NCBI GenBank assembly: GCA_019648995.1
Contig: BLXT01008368.1
Span: 120,296-142,131 of the forward strand
DNA: 21,836 bases
Source: Plakobranchus ocellatus
Lineage: Eukaryota; Mollusca; Gastropoda; Plakobranchidae
Reading direction: 5' to 3'
Shown piece after piece: positions 1 through 13,300 of this stretch. Under the pieces are notes generated by a model. The model searched no databases, had not been told where the DNA came from, and saw only the letters and a list, made by a program, of their open reading frames with translations. Within the stretch, counting starts at the first letter, position 1; every line of letters begins with the position of its first letter. A program made the position numbers and the translations under genes.

Positions 1-1235
1 TCAAATAATTCACAAAGTACAAATAGTAATGATAAATTGTTTATCTATTTCAAATTTTCTTCACATTATTTTTAAACAAATGCATATAAATATTACTACA
101 AAAAAATAAAGGTAGAATCAACAAAAAGTTAAAAACAGAGGAGATAATTTTACAACTTAGATTGTTAAGGATGTCAAGTGGATTCTAAGTTAAATTTCAA
201 ATATCGATTGGTTTTCCAAAAGTATGTTAAAAAAATTTTAAAAAAAAGAAAAAAAAAAAAATTAAATCTTATGGAAATGTTTCCAGCTGTATCATTATCT
301 TTCTTAAATTTCCAACAGCTGTTTTTTTTTACACGTATTGCAATTGTTGTTTTTAATGAAAAGAGAGTCCATTTGTGTTTTAATGAAAACATTTTTTTTA
401 TCTGCTATAGGGACATTACATTTATTGTTAGTATTAAATCTTGGATGGGGACAAATCTTATTTCCCCAAAAAACCCAACTTTCCCGTGGTGTAAAATTTG
501 GGTACTCGGTTTCTTTTAAAAAGCAGTCAGTGGAAAAAATTTTTCACACTCCCAATAGTAGTTAAATGTATTATATCGAATAAGAATAGGTCCAGGCCTA
601 CTCAGCACAGCTAAAATCTGGTCTTGAGTCATTTAGGTCTAAAGTCAAAAATAGTATGTTTCTAGTTGCAATGACAGAGTGATTTTAAAATCTTTGCTTG
701 TATTACACAATGAAATTCGTACTTTAGCTACTGAATAAAATATTGAAATGGAAGGCAAAGCAAGATTTTCACCTGTACCAACTTTGTCCCATTATTGCTT
801 TTGCCCCTTTCACAATATTGACAGAATAAATTTATAAAGGCCAAACATTCATTCAATAAATGTTGGCCAAAAGTATTATACAATAAGAAAAAAACAAGGA
901 ACTGCAAGAGAAAATAGATATGTGGGCCAAGATCTAGGCCTATTTAGTTTTGTCTAGCACTCAGAGCATTCAAATCTTGGCATAATATCCACACATTTCT
1001 AACAGTTTTCATTGCAGTAAAGCTCATAGATAAGAAACCAGCTGACTGGAAGATTATTTATTACGTAATTATGATATTAATCTCAGTGACTCATTTGAAG
1101 CTATATAAATGAGTCTACACAGATCCTTATGCATGGAACATGACACATTTCGCAAATTATCTCTGTTTTTAAAATACTGAAATACCAATTCTATGACTTA
1201 TATAAAATTACAAAAAAGAAGCAGAGAAAATCAAC
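1..1235. other. 5' part of the next VPS8 intron
   Basis: AT-rich DNA after local exon 26. No VPS8-like exon, RING cysteine pattern or opposite-strand gene could be read on either strand. The only structure seen is a short hairpin at 839-868. The left edge of the window cuts this intron. Confidence 0.6.
839..868. repeat. Short near-perfect hairpin
   Basis: The arms ggccaaacatt and aatgttggcc pair with one bulged base around an 8-9 nt AT loop. Nothing nearby suggests a function. Confidence 0.5.
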
Positions 1236-1316
1236 CTCTTCATAATTGTAGTTATCCAGCATGCCAATAATCAATTCCTTAACCTCGCCAAACTTGCCCG
1301 TATTATAAGCTGGGTC
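1236..1316 (-). CDS. VPS8: VPS8 local exon 26 (last one in the window)
   Basis: 27 codons, phase 0; residues 798-824. GKFGEVKELIIGMLDNYNYE is like vertebrate GKLGEIQGLILGMLDTFNYE. The donor GAG|gttgat is weak. The next exon should begin with the TLLET-like helix and lead to the RING-H2 domain; it was not found in 1-1235. Confidence 0.93.
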
Positions 1317-4300
1317 CTAAACAATTGAAAGAAAAAAGAGCAGGTGTATACAGAATCAGTAAATGTCAGGCATGTGATAGTTCTACAATGAAATCCATAT
1401 TAAGAAAAAAAGTTGCTCTATTCTATGTAAGGAAAATATAGACCTTGCTTACGTTTAATAAGATATGAATTGCATTTTTTGCACACAAGTATTTAACAAC
1501 AAAAGAAAAAAATAAATTTAAGAGTTGGGATAAGGCAATTGCAATTTTAGGTTTTAATTTTGAATATTGTACCTGTAAACATATAAAGATAAAATGAATT
1601 AAGCATGTTTTACAATTTTGAAACATTTCATGATACCTGTGCAAAAGATAAAACTATAAAAAATCACCATTCCTTGTACTTTCCTTCACTCAGTTCTTCA
1701 TATTAAAACAACATGGCCTTTATGCACTTCTAGAAAAATTTCCCACCATTATTACTCACTTGAACTATTTTCTGCAGAATTGCTGGTGGAGAAATGTATC
1801 CCATCATACTGTTCAAAACATGGTGAGTCATTTCTTTAAAATCTGGGTTTAGAAAAGAATTAAAAGAATCACACAACAAACATGCCGAGTGCAATCACCT
1901 TATTTGGATAAAAAAAACAAAAAAAAAAAAAAAACTACAGTGGGGTTGCTGGGGACTTCAAAAGTACACAAAATTTACACACAAAACAATCAAAGCCCCT
2001 TAAAAAAAATTAAAATCATTACATTATAAGTTCAAAGCATCAGAACTGCTTCTAATTGCTTCAATAATATATTTTCTTAAAAGTTTTTTTTGAGTGATCT
2101 AAAAGGTTTTTGCTATGATGGTGCAGTTTCAACTTAACTGGTGTGGAAGAAGAAAGATTGAATCATTTTAGCACTAAGGTAATATTTTTTTCAGATATTT
2201 AGACGTCATAGATAGACAGTCTATGTTATTTACCAAATCATTTATTCTTGTAAAAAGAGTAGCTTTAAAACACAGTTCAAAATGGACAAAAATGAATTCT
2301 CAGCTCACAGATTTTTTTTTCACTTTTTTTTTTTTAATTAGAATTCAACAATCCTGTTATTAATCATGTTATTTTTATAGTCTGCTTTGAGCTAAAATCT
2401 TTTAGTGCAAACTCAGTTATCTTTTTTGCACATTTATTTCAATGCATGAATAAATTATAAAAGACATTCATATAATAAATTTTTCTTAAACTCTACTTAA
2501 TCAGCTTTTTATAAATTTGAAAATAACTACAAAAAACGAAAGAAGAAAGCACCAAAGCTCCACATTAATTTTTTTTTTTCTTAAAAGAAAGACCAGTAGT
2601 GTTAAACAATGTATTTCTGTAAATGGATTTACATAATGATATCCAAATCTGCACAAAATCACAAATTAGCATCTTGATCATGGAAAACAATACTTACTAT
2701 CTAGGGATTCCTTGTCCACTGTGTTTTTCAGTTTTCTTTGTGGAGACATAATGGCTTCTAGTAAAGGAAACCACAGAGCCTAGAAGAGAGGATGTCAATG
2801 AGGAAGAAAAAAAAAACAGTTGCTTATATCAACAAAGTAATGGTCATAATTAAACTATATTGTAATAAGCATTTACAACAGTCATAATTATGTACTCCAT
2901 TTACCCAACATTCTTTGAGATGAAATCAAATTATTGTTTGGTGCTAATGCTATATGTAATTAGCTCTATATATTTTAAGTATAAATATTTTGCAGTGAAA
3001 CTTCGTCTACGACAACTACAAAATAAAAGAAAAAGAAAGGCAGGTGGAAACAAAGAGTATCTAAATCAGAAAATTTAAATAAAGGATGATAGAAAAAAAA
3101 AGAGAATGACCTAATGAGAGAAACGAGAGGTGAACCATGATTAATAAAAACTGTTTGTTGATGAAAATAAGCTCCTCAATATAAGCCCCTACCTCACGTG
3201 CTGCCTCGTCAAAGTTGGCAGAGTTTCTTTGGCACAGCTGAACAATGATGAACAATCTGGTTTCAGCTTTGGAGAACAAAACTTGCCCAGCTTTAGGAAA
3301 AAAAAAAAAAGAAAAAAAATGAAAAATAAGTTTTAACTTCAAACTTTACATCAAGAATGGAAAAAAAAAATGCCTGAAAGCAAAAATTCTAAAATATTGT
3401 GGTGATCATAACTGCAGTACCAAATCTACCTATGCAAAATTTTATGAATATAATTGAAATATTCCTTAATCTTGAATATACATAGAGAAAACTCATAGCC
3501 ATCAAATCTTTGCAATTTACTTCCCATGGTTAAATGCAAGGAATACAAGCGAATGATCAGTTTGACAAAACCATTTTGATCATTAATATTTAAGTTGGAG
3601 AGTAATTTTGCAATTTTTAGAGGTTTGAATTGTGAGAGAATAAATTTCAAATAGAAGGCAAGATCAAAGTCTCACCTGATTTGTCCATGTCTGGACTCTG
3701 CAGGTGCTCACTTAAAGATTTCAGGTGACTTTGTAAATTCTGCAATAGATTGAGGATAAAACAAATTAATGATATTAATATTCTTATCTATAATCTTACA
3801 ATCATTCTAATCAAGAACATAGTTAACAATAAAATAAGGATGACTTTTAAAATACACATTAAGAATCCAATCTTTTTTCTGCTCCAATGTTGGTGTAAAA
3901 AGAAAGGGGCCTTTTTTTTTTTTATATCTATAATCTAAAAAGAAATGCTCGCAACTAACTCACACCCTAGTAGGAGATCTACTACATTGCAAAATTACAA
4001 CAATAACAAAAAAGATATCTAAAAACTAAAGTCTTGCAAGCCATTGAACAAAATCTTATGACCTCTTACTTTGGAATTGATATTTTCACAAATAATGTTT
4101 CACCTCTAATAGGATAATGAAAGCTCCCTGGATGTCTCCTGCCTTCTCCAGCAAGTAGGCTGTGGCTTCCCAGGCTTTGTGTTTTCTTACAATCTGTCCA
4201 AGATTTACATGAAAATATTAATGGAAGATATCTAATAGAGGTATCTTTGGTCATCGTGTCATTTTGTTCAAGGTTAAAAAAACACAAAAAACAACTTTAC

Positions 4301-7300
4301 ACTAGACTTTTCATGCAAAAGATCTCTTCTTCACAGCCATGTATGGCATAACAATAACAATAACAGGATTTGGCTCATGCAGGAAAAAAATGAGAAATTT
4401 AAAAGAAAAAAAAAAGAGAACTAAATTTCTCTTTTTAAAATTTCATTGGTTGAAATTTCAGAAGCCTGTATTAATGCATAATGGATTTTAAACATTTTGC
4501 TTTAATAATAGGTAGAACTGGTATAAAATAGAAAAGGAAAAGGACAAGCTACCTGTAAAGCTTCTTCTAGTCTGTAACCTTCATTCATCTTGAGGAAATT
4601 GCACACGTCTTGGGGTCGATATTCACACATCAGGTCAATATACAACTCTAACACCTCAGGCTCTAATGGTGTATTCTTCTCTGGCTTTAGAGCGCTGCTC
4701 TGAGCATCCCTGGAACATGAAAATATACACATGATTAGAGATGCAAATTGACGAAAGTAAAATGTATCCCAAATTCAGAATGAACACGAAGAAATAGAGT
4801 AGAGCTTGCATTTTTTCTCAGTAACATTGTGAGGTAATTTGCTATTACTCCTCTGACTACTTTCACTTTTACTGAGTTGTAACCACTAGACTGCTTTGAA
4901 GAAAAAATTATTAGACAGCTACAGAGGAGATACATTGTCTAGGCCTAGGCTTTATTTTTATTTTATGAAGAGACTTGGAAACAGAGCTTAAGAAAGTGGG
5001 AACAAATTGGACAGAGGTGACACCATCCAGGTCAGGATGGGATGGAGAGCTTTTGTTGAACTATACTCTGATGCGGGATGAGAAAGGCAGATAATGCTAA
5101 TGATGATAATATTCCTGTTTGTCCTGTACCATGCTTCTATAAACCAGAACCCAATGCTTTGGCCAATCAGGACAAAATTAATCAAATTGGAGAGCTGTAA
5201 GGAGAATAAATTCAATCCCATCACAGTGAAGTTGTCAAGAAATTTACTACGCAACTGGTTTTCGGTGGACAACAGGGGAGAAGGTCAAAACTGTTGGCTT
5301 AAGCTGGGGAAAATGCATGCTTTATTGTTGTGATTGTGTGCAATAATAAGTCATTGTTCTTATGACTTGTGAAAAATGATTGTTTGCAATATAGTTTTGT
5401 TCTCACAGTAGCTGTTTAGCTCAGGTGCTGTGAAACTTACTTTAAATTATCAGTTAAGAAGAGAAAAACAACCTGTATTTCATCAATTCTTACTTACAAA
5501 ATTGCAAATGTATATCTGCAAAAAAAAAAAAAAAAAATCTATTTTCTCCCTCCCTTCCTCATGTTTACAACAATAAAAGCTGATGATGGTTACATACGAA
5601 AGCTGACTTGAAAAGCAGAGAAAGTTTTAGGAAAGGAGCATTTTTAAGAGAGAGTATTCATTGCTTGATTTTATAGGGTTAGAATTAGTCTTAGTCTCAT
5701 GCAATTTTCACTCACAGACAGCTGATGACTACCAAATTTAAATAAAATTTGAATCAAACTTGAGGTCTGGAAGTTGTCACCAATGTCCAATATGGAAAAG
5801 AGCCAGACCTCGTGTAAAATATCAGCTGCAAACAGATCCTATATATAACTTGATGATTACCTGTATGAGATGACACCCTGCAGAAACTCAAAGAGCACTG
5901 GCTTGTTGGACTTGAGTTTGGTCACAATCTCTGCCAAACCACTGGACAGACATGAAATGACCGTCTGGGCTGCTTGCTTGCAGTCTATACTAACCAGATC
6001 CTAGACACACCCATGCATAAATAAAGAGATTTATTTAAAACACATTGTCACAGTGCATGTTCTGTTCTACAACGTAACCAAAAGTAGCCTTGACGTAAGT
6101 CCTGGTTAAATTAGCATTGAGTCATATTTTGAACATATTGAGTTACAAGCATGATGTATCAGCTTTTTTTTAAAAACAGTTTTATGCACAAAAAAAAAAC
6201 ACTTTATGTCTCCATTCTGTCAATATAGAAAGACATGATATGAAAAAATAAATGAAATAGCTTTATAAATTCTATAGAAATCACTAACTCCATATTCTTA
6301 ACAATATCCTGAAAACTTAATTAGGGAAACAAGGCTTTGGAATAAGCTTCAAACTTTGTTTTAACTTTTTTTTATATTTACTCCGAATCAGCAATTTTTA
6401 AAAGAAAATGAACACGCTCTATTAGCAATAAACATAATAGTTTTGAAGATCTAGTATAAAGTGAACAAAATCGTTTTAGATCTTAAAACCAAGTAAAAAG
6501 AATCATCATTTATAAATCACATATTTTTAAAATTAACTCTTTTGTTACATTAATCAATGCCACTTCAGGGAATATCAATTGATATGAGGCCATTTCAAAA
6601 AGCATTAAAATTTTTTTGTGTAAGCAATACATCTAAGAAAGGAAACTTTTCAAAATCAAAGTCCCTTTCTCAAAACTGTTGTTCCTTACTTTGGAACCAA
6701 AAAGACTCATCTTTGAAGCACACTCAAATAAGAATTGAAAGAGGAAATTAAGAGCCATACAGATTTCCATAGGGATAAAAAATTTGATAAAAAATGATGC
6801 TTCAGAGTACCACAAATAAAAGATGACTTTGTGACACTGACAAACATCATAAGTTGCCAACCAACCTCCAAGTTTCTCAAAGCTTCCTCCTGTAGTAATT
6901 CTTTCTCTTGAATTGAGCAAGACTGACTCTGCATAATACTGTCTATGTATGTAAACACATGATACTGAAAAAAAAGAAAAAAGTAAAAGCATAATTGGCA
7001 AGAAGCTATCTTGTAAAAGATAAATATATGTGACACAATTTCCTCTATTCTTTATTCTATACATAAACATTGTACATAATTGGTTTAAATTAAATAACAT
7101 AAATTATATTTTTTTGTGAAAAACAACCAAAGTCTAATAATAAGCAATGGTTGTTTAATTTTAGAGAGAGGCTTCTTTAAAAACAAGACTAAATGAGCCA
7201 AATATTGTATTATCATTATTAAATGAATAAAACTGATTATACCTCACAACTTAGAGATAAAAGAAGTTTACAGAAGAATATCATGGCAATACAGACAGAC

Positions 7301-10300
7301 AGACAAAATTACTGACCCGCCTTGATAAGTCTTTCAGATAGCAAGTGAGAATCTTGTCATAGCTCCTCCTCTTCTCATACAAATACTCACAAACTCGATA
7401 ACTGAAACCAAGATTAAAACACATGATACAATTTAAAACTTGCTAGGCAGAGGGAATGGTATTAAGCACATTGTTGTTAATTAATTACTTTTCCATATAA
7501 ATACGTAGAAAGGAGGAAGAAAGAAATGAGAGAGATAGAGAGAGAAAGAAAGAGCAAAAGATAGATAAGTAAAGAGACAAACAGAAAGAGAAAGAGAGAG
7601 AGAGAGCAAGAGAGAGAGAAAGAGAGAAAGAACAGAGGATAGATAGATAAAAAAAAGAAACAGAAAGAGAGATAGACCAAGAGAAAGAGCCAAAGTGAGA
7701 GCAAAAGAGAGGGAAAGAGAGAAAGGGCAACAGAGAACAAGAGAGAGAGGGAGAAAGAGAGAGAGAATGAGAGATAAAGACTCACAACTCTGCAGTGTGG
7801 GCTAGGTGCAGGAGCCTGTCCTCATTAAACTGTGCCAGACCTCCTGCCTGTAACAACTCCATCAATGCCTGCTGTCGCTCCTCATGTCGACTTTCATCCT
7901 CTGGGTTCGCTAAGAACTCTAGTACCTGTTAAAGAAAAAAGAAGTGATAAATAAATAAAATTTGTGAAAAGTTAAAAGGGAATAATTGTGAGAGAAGAGG
8001 AGAGAAATCATAAAAAAAATTAAAAGGATAAATATTGCCACGTTTTCCAAACAAATGTAGAATCTCTGTATAAATATATCCAATAATGTTAGTAAATACC
8101 TGTTCAAAAAGCACCCTGTTGACCTGAATGGTGTTCTCGTGCCGTGCCATCTGTCGTGCCAGAAAGGTAAACAAGATGCCAATCTGCGTGGGCTGAACAA
8201 ATTTTGACAGAGTAGAAGAATATTAGTAATTGGAGAGTTGAAACTTAAAAGATTAATATAGCATCAACATGCTCAGCGGAAAAAAAAAAAATCATGGCAT
8301 GAGTTTCAGCATAGTTACACTTCTTTTGCATGTTTCTTGTTGCTTCTTTTTGAAAAAAAAAAAAGGATTGACGTTAGCACCCCCCAATAGAATCTGCTCC
8401 CTATGATTTGTTTTGAATCATTATGGTTACCAAGTTTCCTTTTCAAGATGTAGAAACATTTTTATAGAGCTTGATTTATAAAGAAACAATTACATACAGA
8501 ATTATGAGGTGGGTGATCAAAAAACCACAAGCCTCATGATTACTTCTAAACACATTTCTTCTTACGAGTAACAAACAATTGTTTTGTAAAAAAAAGCAAT
8601 CTAGCTTGCTTCCACATACAACCACCACTTGCACCATGGCCTGACAGAGGGCCAGAAATTCTGTGACCACTTTATTGTGGACTGCTATATAGAAAAACCA
8701 AATGGAATTCACATGTAAAAAGCCTCTGAACAAAAAGCCCATACTGTTTTTTTTTTCCTTCAGAAAATCTTTTTTAGTCTTAAAACTGGATAAGCAATAG
8801 AAAACTGTAAATACATTTCTTTAAGACTAAGATGAGGTAAAATTTTTCAAAAAAGAAAATGAAAAAGAGTGCTTTATGTACAAAATTGCATCTTAAAAAT
8901 GATATGATCCATCCTCTCTTTTTAAACACATAATTAACTCTGCTTTTGCTCTAATTTTATTTGTACAATAAATTTAGATAATTTCCATATTAAATCTTAT
9001 ACCTAGGCTAACATTAAACAATGGAAAGGAAGTTCTAAAGCTATATAGAAGATATATAAGAGTAAGTATCAAAATCTAAATCTAGATGCTGGATTAGCTT
9101 TAGATGCTTTTCAACAAAAAAATTATCCAGGAAAATTGAGTCATACTTTTTACATTTCTAATAAAGAAAAGACTGATCGCAATTAATTATGATAAAACCT
9201 TGATCTTACAAAGACTAAGTTGTGTAGCATGCCATAAAAAAAAAAGTTATTTTTAGACCTTTAGATAAGATAATACTGAAGCCTATAGAGCATTCCCCAA
9301 TGATTCCAGATGCTCTAAAACACTACCAGCTATCTGTTTAAAGACATTCTAAAAGAATTGTGATTTAAAATGTGGAGAATTATTTTTAACTAATATTTCC
9401 AAATATTTCTATGGCTTAAAAGATTTCATTTTGCTACTATAAATATGTCCTGAAATCGCTCCAAATAAACCCATGCCACATTTTACACTTAAAGTATTCA
9501 GAACTTTCCTTGTTCTCTAAAAAACAATCACAAGTGACATTTAACTCAGAAAATAGCCATATGTCACATTTTACCGTTTTTGCATCACTAATATATATGT
9601 TATTACTTAGGTTTACAAACTTACATTAGTGAAAGGTGTAAAGATGTATGTTAATTTTGCGATGAGATAATCATATTGAAAGCTTTAAGAAACATTAAAA
9701 AAACATTCCACTCCTTGAATGGCTATTTTAAAGAGTTTATTTGAGACATCATTATCATTAAAACTGATCCTTGAGAAAAGTTAAGCCATTTTCTCTGTCA
9801 ACACCACACACATAAGCCCAGCATCAGTGGTGATAAATCTACAACAGATAATACTTTTTATTTGACAACTGTGACAAAACGATAACTGATTAACATTCAA
9901 AGCTTAACAGGTACCTACTTAAACCTACAAGAAATGAGTCCCTAACAGGTCAAAAATAAGACAGTCGACACTTACCGTAAAGCCAAGACTTTCAACCATT
10001 ACTTGCAATAGGATATCCACAACTCGCTGACGTTTTTGTATCCTGCTCAAGAAGGGAGGGAGAACTTTAAAAACAAACAAACAGCTTAGTCAGTTCAATC
10101 TCTCCTTTGCAATATCCAGTGTGTAACTGAAGAGTGGGCTACATTAGGCCAAACTGAAACAATTTATGACTTGCACTCTTACAGAGCAATAACACAAATG
10201 AAGGTATATTATGTCTTGGGAAGAAATTCAATTCCCTTACAGTAATACCTGAATAATGATCACATAATAAGCATCTTCCAGATAATGATCTGAAAAGGAA

Positions 10301-13300
10301 GCTCCTATAATTTAAATACATATTTTATTATTTCATACAGAATAAAAGAAACCTTCAAAAAAGTTTCAAAAAAAAAAAAAAAAAAAGAAAATGTAGAGCG
10401 ATTATAGCTAATGATTTCAGATGCATTTTTTTCAGCAAATGTCAAGGAAAAACATTTGCACTGAAATAAATTGATTTATGATAAAAGCAAAAGCACAGTC
10501 TTACCCTTCAGTGGAGTTAAATTCTTCCTCCTCAAAAGCCTGCAAACAATACAGCAAAAAACATTTTGATACAATTAGCAGAGCTCTCTTGCTTTGATCA
10601 GCTGTAATGATAAACCGATCTATTTCTACATCTATTGAAATTGTATCACTACTTACCTCACTTTGATCATAGTTTAAATAATCTTTAATCCAGTTTGCAC
10701 CGTTTTTCACAGCATTTCACTTGTAAAGATACAAAATGAAAATAACTATAATATAAATATATTTACAAAAAGCTTTCAAGAGAATAATTACATTTTGCAA
10801 AGCCACAGAATAACCCAAAACAATTCAAGCATAGGAAAAATCTACAGGTTCAGTCTGTTTCTATTAGAAGCCTAGCGCAATAAAAAAAAAATCTGCTTTG
10901 CATAGTAAGACTCGCTTAAATTAAAGAAAAAAAAACTTACACAAACAAAAAAAAGTATCAGTACTGCACATGCTAAATCAGAAAATTTTCACACAATATG
11001 TACATTCTTTGACAATCTGAATGCAACTTACCAAAGACAGGACATTAAGAAATTCTCGTGTATCATATTTTAAAAGAATCTGTAAGTAAGGATAAGGTGG
11101 CTCATCTGAAAAAAAAAACAGGACAGCAATAATCACAAATAAGTTAGCTGACTGCTGTTCGCCAACTACTGCCACTCAACCTCATGATCTTAAAAAAAAA
11201 ACCTTATCATCTTATAATGACATGTTATAGGAATGGGTAAATAACTTCTTTCTGCTTAAACAATAAATTTCCCATATGAGTAGAGTCATGCAAAATGAGA
11301 TATTTTGCAGCAGGAAAAAAAATGCAATTAATACAGGTGCAAAATTCACCATGCCACATCCAAATTCTGTCACAATCTTAAGAGTTTTGCATTGTTTGGT
11401 ATGCATAAAATCTATGTTTGGTGCTATACGTGAAGTGTAAAAATCTACTTTCCAAGAGACAATTTTTTTTTTGCTGCCAAACGTTTCATTTTGCTGTGAA
11501 AGTACATGTATGTAAAAAAAAAACAAAATTGCCCTTTAGTCTCTATAAAGTCGTGATGTAGAAAAGACAAATGTGTAGAATGTCATATTTATGTTCTTTT
11601 AAAAATAAAACTCACTGTATGGACACTAAAAACAAGCAGGATATTGAAAATGTTTAGAGCTATCTTCATTACAGTCACAGACGTTGCTCAATATATTGAT
11701 TTGCTCCTGCATAAAAAAAAAAGATAGATATTTAGATATTTCGGACACAAATATAAACATTAAATATAGACAGGTATGAACTGAAACAACACTCAGCTTT
11801 CTCTACCTGCTGGAGGACTATTGGTGTGAATGCAGGTGAGACATCGGAACACCTGGAAATAAAATGGTGGCAAGAATTTCAAGTAAAAGTTGAACATGTA
11901 AATGATATTTACAAACACAAAATCTGGTTGAATTTAGAGAAAGGAAATGAACTTTAAAAGAACAAAAATAAGAAAACTACAAGAACAACAACAATAAACT
12001 CTTTAAAACCAGTAAAAAAAAAAAAAAACCGGGAAAGCATAAGGATAAGTGATACTCATCATATATATTATTTGGCAATGTCTGCTATGCACTATACAGA
12101 GTTAGATATGTTATACTAAAAAATGTGATGACTTTCGCGTGAAAATCCTCTTCAACTCCCCTTCCCTCCACTGGCCAGAATTATTGGAATAATTAAGACA
12201 ATGGCAATGTGCAGGCCAAGCTATGATACAGACTCACCTGATCCTTAACAATAAAGACTTGGTCTTCAGGAATATCACCCAATGGATAGGCCCTGCCAGC
12301 CAGGCAACAGCTGAAACAGTAAAAAAAAAGCTCTACTGAAAAAGGAATTTCTTAAAAAAAAAAAACCATATACATACAATTAGCACTGTGATACATTAAA
12401 GAAGGATGAATGTGCAAAAATAATTCTAAGAAAACAAATTTTGCAAATAGACTTGTCCAAAAGAATTGAGTAACTACTTTACATTAACTCTTCATGCTCA
12501 CACCAACGGAGCCACCGTTGATTGAATAGGTTATGAATGGTCGGACCAACGGTATCAGCGTTGCTTCCACAACACACAGTTGGTCGCACCGACGGTCACA
12601 GCGTTGCTTGGTTTTGTAGCATATAATCGCATCCAAACCACTTTTATAAAAGCGAAACTTTAATTGTACGAAAAGTTTAATCTTTCTACTTCCTTTTCCT
12701 ACCATTCTTCTTATACTTTGGTGTTTTTTTAGTCCAAGCGCGGGCTGAAAGCACTCTAGTCTATTTTTTCTATGATTGAGAGAACTTCATCGTGTGATGT
12801 GAAATCTTGTAGATCCAGTAGATTATTATCCTAATTTCAGTGTTTTAGCTACTGATATCAATTTGTTTTTATTCAAATTGATTAGTTTTGCTATGAAATC
12901 GTTGCTATCATTAGATCTAGTCTATATCTAGACATATTTAGATATCTAGATCTAAAATCTAGGTCAAGATGTATAAAATGTGATATAATTTCAATGTTAT
13001 GTAGCTAAATTCACAAAAATTGTACAATAAAAAAAATCACACACCTATAAAGCAAATTTGTTCTTCTTTCCAATGATACAAATTTCAGCTCTGTATCTTA
13101 CTTATGTCAAAAGTTATCAAAGTGTAGGTAACGCATAGCTAAATAAGGATACAGTCTCATTTGAGCCTGTGACTGATGGTGGAAATGTTGTGTGGCCAAA
13201 GGGGGAAAAGGGCTGCGAGCATAAAGAGTTAAAGATGATGTACCACTTACAATATGTGATGCGTTCTGTCAAAACGGGGCATAAGGTACCCTCGGGCTGT

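Larger units (their letters stand above)
12488..13228. mobile_element. piggyBac-like non-autonomous element (741 bp, TTAA-flanked)
   Basis: The element is bounded on both sides by TTAA (12484-12487 and 13229-13232), the target-site signature of piggyBac transposons. Its ends form inverted repeats of about 17 bp: CTCTTCATGCTCACACC on the left against CTCTTTATGCTCGCAGCC read inward from the right. The left subterminal part has an inverted CAACGG/CCGTTG pair and two near-identical 28 bp direct repeats. No transposase frame exists, so it could only be mobilised in trans. Classification rests on TTAA and the short ends, not on a database match. Confidence 0.72.

Noticed and set aside
178-519. 113-codon plus-strand frame near the left edge.
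   Set aside because: Phe/Lys/Asn-rich reading of poly-A and poly-T DNA; no domain, and no start or splice support.
1-1235. The VPS8 RING-H2 exons.
   Set aside because: Searched on the minus strand for the helix after NYNYEE and for paired cysteines; none found, so they are taken to lie beyond the window.
6633-7100. A 155-codon minus-strand open frame as a gene.
   Set aside because: It lies in a different frame from exon 18, which it overlaps, and its sequence is typical of AT-rich intron shadow.
7477-7785. Three overlapping Ser/Leu-rich minus-strand frames that look like membrane proteins.
   Set aside because: They are translations of the CT-rich simple repeat.
12484-12705. 73-codon minus-strand frame at the left end of the TTAA element, as a transposase fragment.
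   Set aside because: No DDD-type motif or transposase similarity; it runs across the subterminal repeats and into the flanking TTAA.
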